From Pseudomonas asplenii (GTDB lineage: Bacteria > Pseudomonadota > Gammaproteobacteria > Pseudomonadales > Pseudomonadaceae): a DNA stretch of 64,000 nucleotides. This document shows, one piece after another, positions 62,691 through 64,000 of this stretch (position 1 is the stretch's first letter; each line of letters starts with the position of its first letter). The DNA is taken from positions 6,324,001 to 6,388,000 of the forward strand of contig NZ_LT629777.1 of the NCBI RefSeq assembly GCF_900105475.1. The letters run 5' to 3'. Under the pieces are notes generated by a model. The model was not told the DNA's origin and searched no databases. It was given only the letters and a program-made list of their open reading frames with translations. Made by a program: the position numbers and the translations under genes.

Positions 62691-63350
62691 TCATTCCAGC
62701 AACGTCAGGTATTGCCCGACCAGCCCGGTGGACAATAGCGCCCAGCCGTCGAGGGCGACAAACAGCACCAGCTTGATCGGCACCGAGATGATCATCGGGC
62801 TCATCATCATCATGCCCAACGCCAGCAGGATGCTGGAGATCACCAGGTCGACGATGACAAAGGGCAGGTACAGATAAAAACCGATCTTGAAGGCGCTCTT
62901 GATTTCACTCAGGGCGTAGGCCGGCAGCAAGGCGAACAGCGATGGCTCGATTTGCGCATCGGCCAGTTCCATCGACTCAGCCTCGCCGACCTGCTGGGCA
63001 CGCTCGAAAAACACCGCCAACTCGGGGTCGGTGTAGCGGCGCAGGTAGTCCTTGTAGCTGCCCAGACCGTTTTCGCTGAACTCGATGAGCGACCCGACAC
63101 TGTCCAGGCGCACCTGGTGGTCCTGATAGTAGTCATACCCCTGCTGCACCACCGGACTCATCACAAACACGGCCAGTAACAGCGCGATCGCATTAAGGCT
63201 CATATTCGACGGCACCTGCTGCAGCCCCAGCGCATTACGCACGATCACGAACACGATGGAGAACTTCAGATAACAGGTGCCTGCCGCCACCAGAAACGGC
63301 AGCAACGAGGCAAACGCCAGCAGCGCGATCAGCGAGACATCATTGTTCAT
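62691..63350 (-). CDS. sctR: Export apparatus protein SpaP/SctR
   Basis: Core of the export gate (219 aa), FliP homologue. Membrane helices flank a periplasmic stretch. [24 protein letters not shown] near residue 18 (in part: [18 protein letters not shown]) and [20 protein letters not shown] near 155 and [18 protein letters not shown] are diagnostic. ATG 63350 overlaps the sctQ stop by 11 nt; the longer open frame to 63476 lies over sctQ. Confidence 0.95.
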   Translation of the reverse strand: MNNDVSLIALLAFASLLPFLVAAGTCYLKFSIVFVIVRNALGLQQVPSNMSLNAIALLLAVFVMSPVVQQGYDYYQDHQVRLDSVGSLIEFSENGLGSYKDYLRRYTDPELAVFFERAQQVGEAESMELADAQIEPSLFALLPAYALSEIKSAFKIGFYLYLPFVIVDLVISSILLALGMMMMSPMIISVPIKLVLFVALDGWALLSTGLVGQYLTLLE

Positions 63351-64000
63351 CCGGCTGCTCCCGGAAGATCTGCTGCAGCTCCACACCGAGGTTTTCACCC
63401 AATTGCACCAACTCACCCCGGGCCAGCGTCCGGCCGTTGGCGCGGATCTCGATAGCGCGCAGCACCGATGAATCAAGTGTCAGTACCTGGCCCTCGATCA
63501 ATGCCGCCAGCTCGGCCAGGCTGATACGTTGCTCATGCAACACGAACTCCAAGTGCACGGGCAGACTGCCCAGCGCCGCGACAGGCTCGACGTGCGGTGT
63601 ATCGGACGAAGGGGGTGACAGGGTCATCTGCAGGCCTTGTTCGGTGAAGGTGAATTCGCCGACCGGCTGGCCTGCGAGTTGCCATTGCCGGGTCAAGCGA
63701 CTGATCCGCAGCACGTCGCCCCTGGCGAGCGGGTGCAGGGCAACCGGCAGTATCCGGCTGTAGCCCAGTGTCAGCCGCAGGGACTGCGGCAGACTCAGCA
63801 GCCACGGGCTGCATGACAGGGGTGGCGGCCGACTCTCGGGCAGGCGTAACAGCCACAACGAGCCCCGGGGGGTCGCGATCCTGGGCAAGGGCTGAGCCAG
63901 CGCCGACGCGTTGCTCACCGCAACCGATGACAGCCGCTCGTAACCCAGCCCATCCAGCTCGACCTCGAGCGGGCGCGCCAGGGCCTGGAACAGTTCGGCG
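63340..64000 (-). CDS. sctQ: Cytoplasmic ring protein SpaO/SctQ, C-terminal part (start beyond window)
   Basis: The last 219 residues are visible and the frame stays open to the right edge, starting within ELFQALARPLEVELDGLGYE. The C-terminal SpoA domain (VLTLDSSVLRAIEIRANGRT, then LARGELVQLGENLGVELQQI) is typical of the SctQ/FliN family. This forms the sorting platform pods. A GTG inside the visible part (63918) could also serve as the internal start that gives the short SctQ C-terminal product known in other systems; this is inference. The operon continues upstream, outside the window. Confidence 0.88.
   Translation of the reverse strand, partial: AELFQALARPLEVELDGLGYERLSSVAVSNASALAQPLPRIATPRGSLWLLRLPESRPPPLSCSPWLLSLPQSLRLTLGYSRILPVALHPLARGDVLRISRLTRQWQLAGQPVGEFTFTEQGLQMTLSPPSSDTPHVEPVAALGSLPVHLEFVLHEQRISLAELAALIEGQVLTLDSSVLRAIEIRANGRTLARGELVQLGENLGVELQQIFREQPDEQ

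Noticed and set aside
49199..64000. Assignment of the secretion cluster to flagellar export genes
   Set aside because: SctR, SctS, SctT and SctU resemble FliP/Q/R and FlhB, but needle (PrgI), rod (PrgJ), lipoprotein ring (PrgK) and SipBCD translocators are absent from flagella.

Overview
The window looks like the chromosome of a Pseudomonas from the P. fluorescens group. It is GC-rich, and most gene blocks run in an order I know from Pseudomonas chromosomes: pilZ-holB / mltG-pabC-fabF-acpP-fabG-fabD-plsX-rpmF-yceD / maf / sppA-HAD-rluC / rne, then murB-ptp-kdsB-trm112-lpxK-exbD-exbB-comEC, then the ABC transporter-GST-acyl-CoA dehydrogenase block, and dacB, rlmKL-rmf-pyrD. Species cannot be settled from the sequence alone.

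Layout. 1-9.98 kb: a minus-strand run of pilus, replication, cell-wall and fatty-acid genes. One exception stands out: the tmk gene normally found between mltG and holB is absent, and that slot holds a plus-strand gene related to phage T4 deoxynucleotide monophosphate kinase (gp1) plus a tiny antitoxin-like ORF. 10-17.5 kb: maf, sppA, a HAD phosphatase, rluC, and rne behind a leader of about 650 nt. 17.6-22 kb: an operon for a Tat-exported molybdenum hydroxylase (iorA-iorB-xdhC-mobA-like). 22.3-29.3 kb: murB to comEC, covering peptidoglycan and LPS precursors, a proton channel and DNA uptake. 29.4-37.6 kb: DUF2062, an ABC-2 exporter, GST, FadE-type dehydrogenase and a LysR/LysE pair. 37.6-39.0 kb: an AT-rich stretch with a secreted Cif-like epoxide hydrolase. 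39.1-39.6 kb: two Gly-Glu tRNA pairs with their promoter and terminator. 39.8-49.1 kb: a membrane-anchored protein, YggL, DacB, a diguanylate cyclase, RlmKL, Rmf and PyrD.

49.2-64 kb (continuing past the right edge): a type III secretion system of the Salmonella SPI-1/Shigella Mxi-Spa family, all on the minus strand. In transcription order it reads sctQ(partial)-sctR-sctS-sctT-sctU-sicA-sipB-sipC-sipD-iacP-hilA-iagB-prgH-prgI-prgJ-prgK-orgA-orgB-orgC-like. The export gate, translocators, chaperone, acyl carrier protein, HilA-type regulator, peptidoglycan-opening enzyme, basal body ring, needle, rod and sorting platform are present. The effector genes found at the same place in Salmonella (sipA, sicP, sptP) are absent. 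The system abuts the housekeeping gene pyrD directly.

The two most interesting points are the apparent replacement of the essential thymidylate kinase locus by a phage-type dNMP kinase, and the compact SPI-1-type injectisome without linked effectors.
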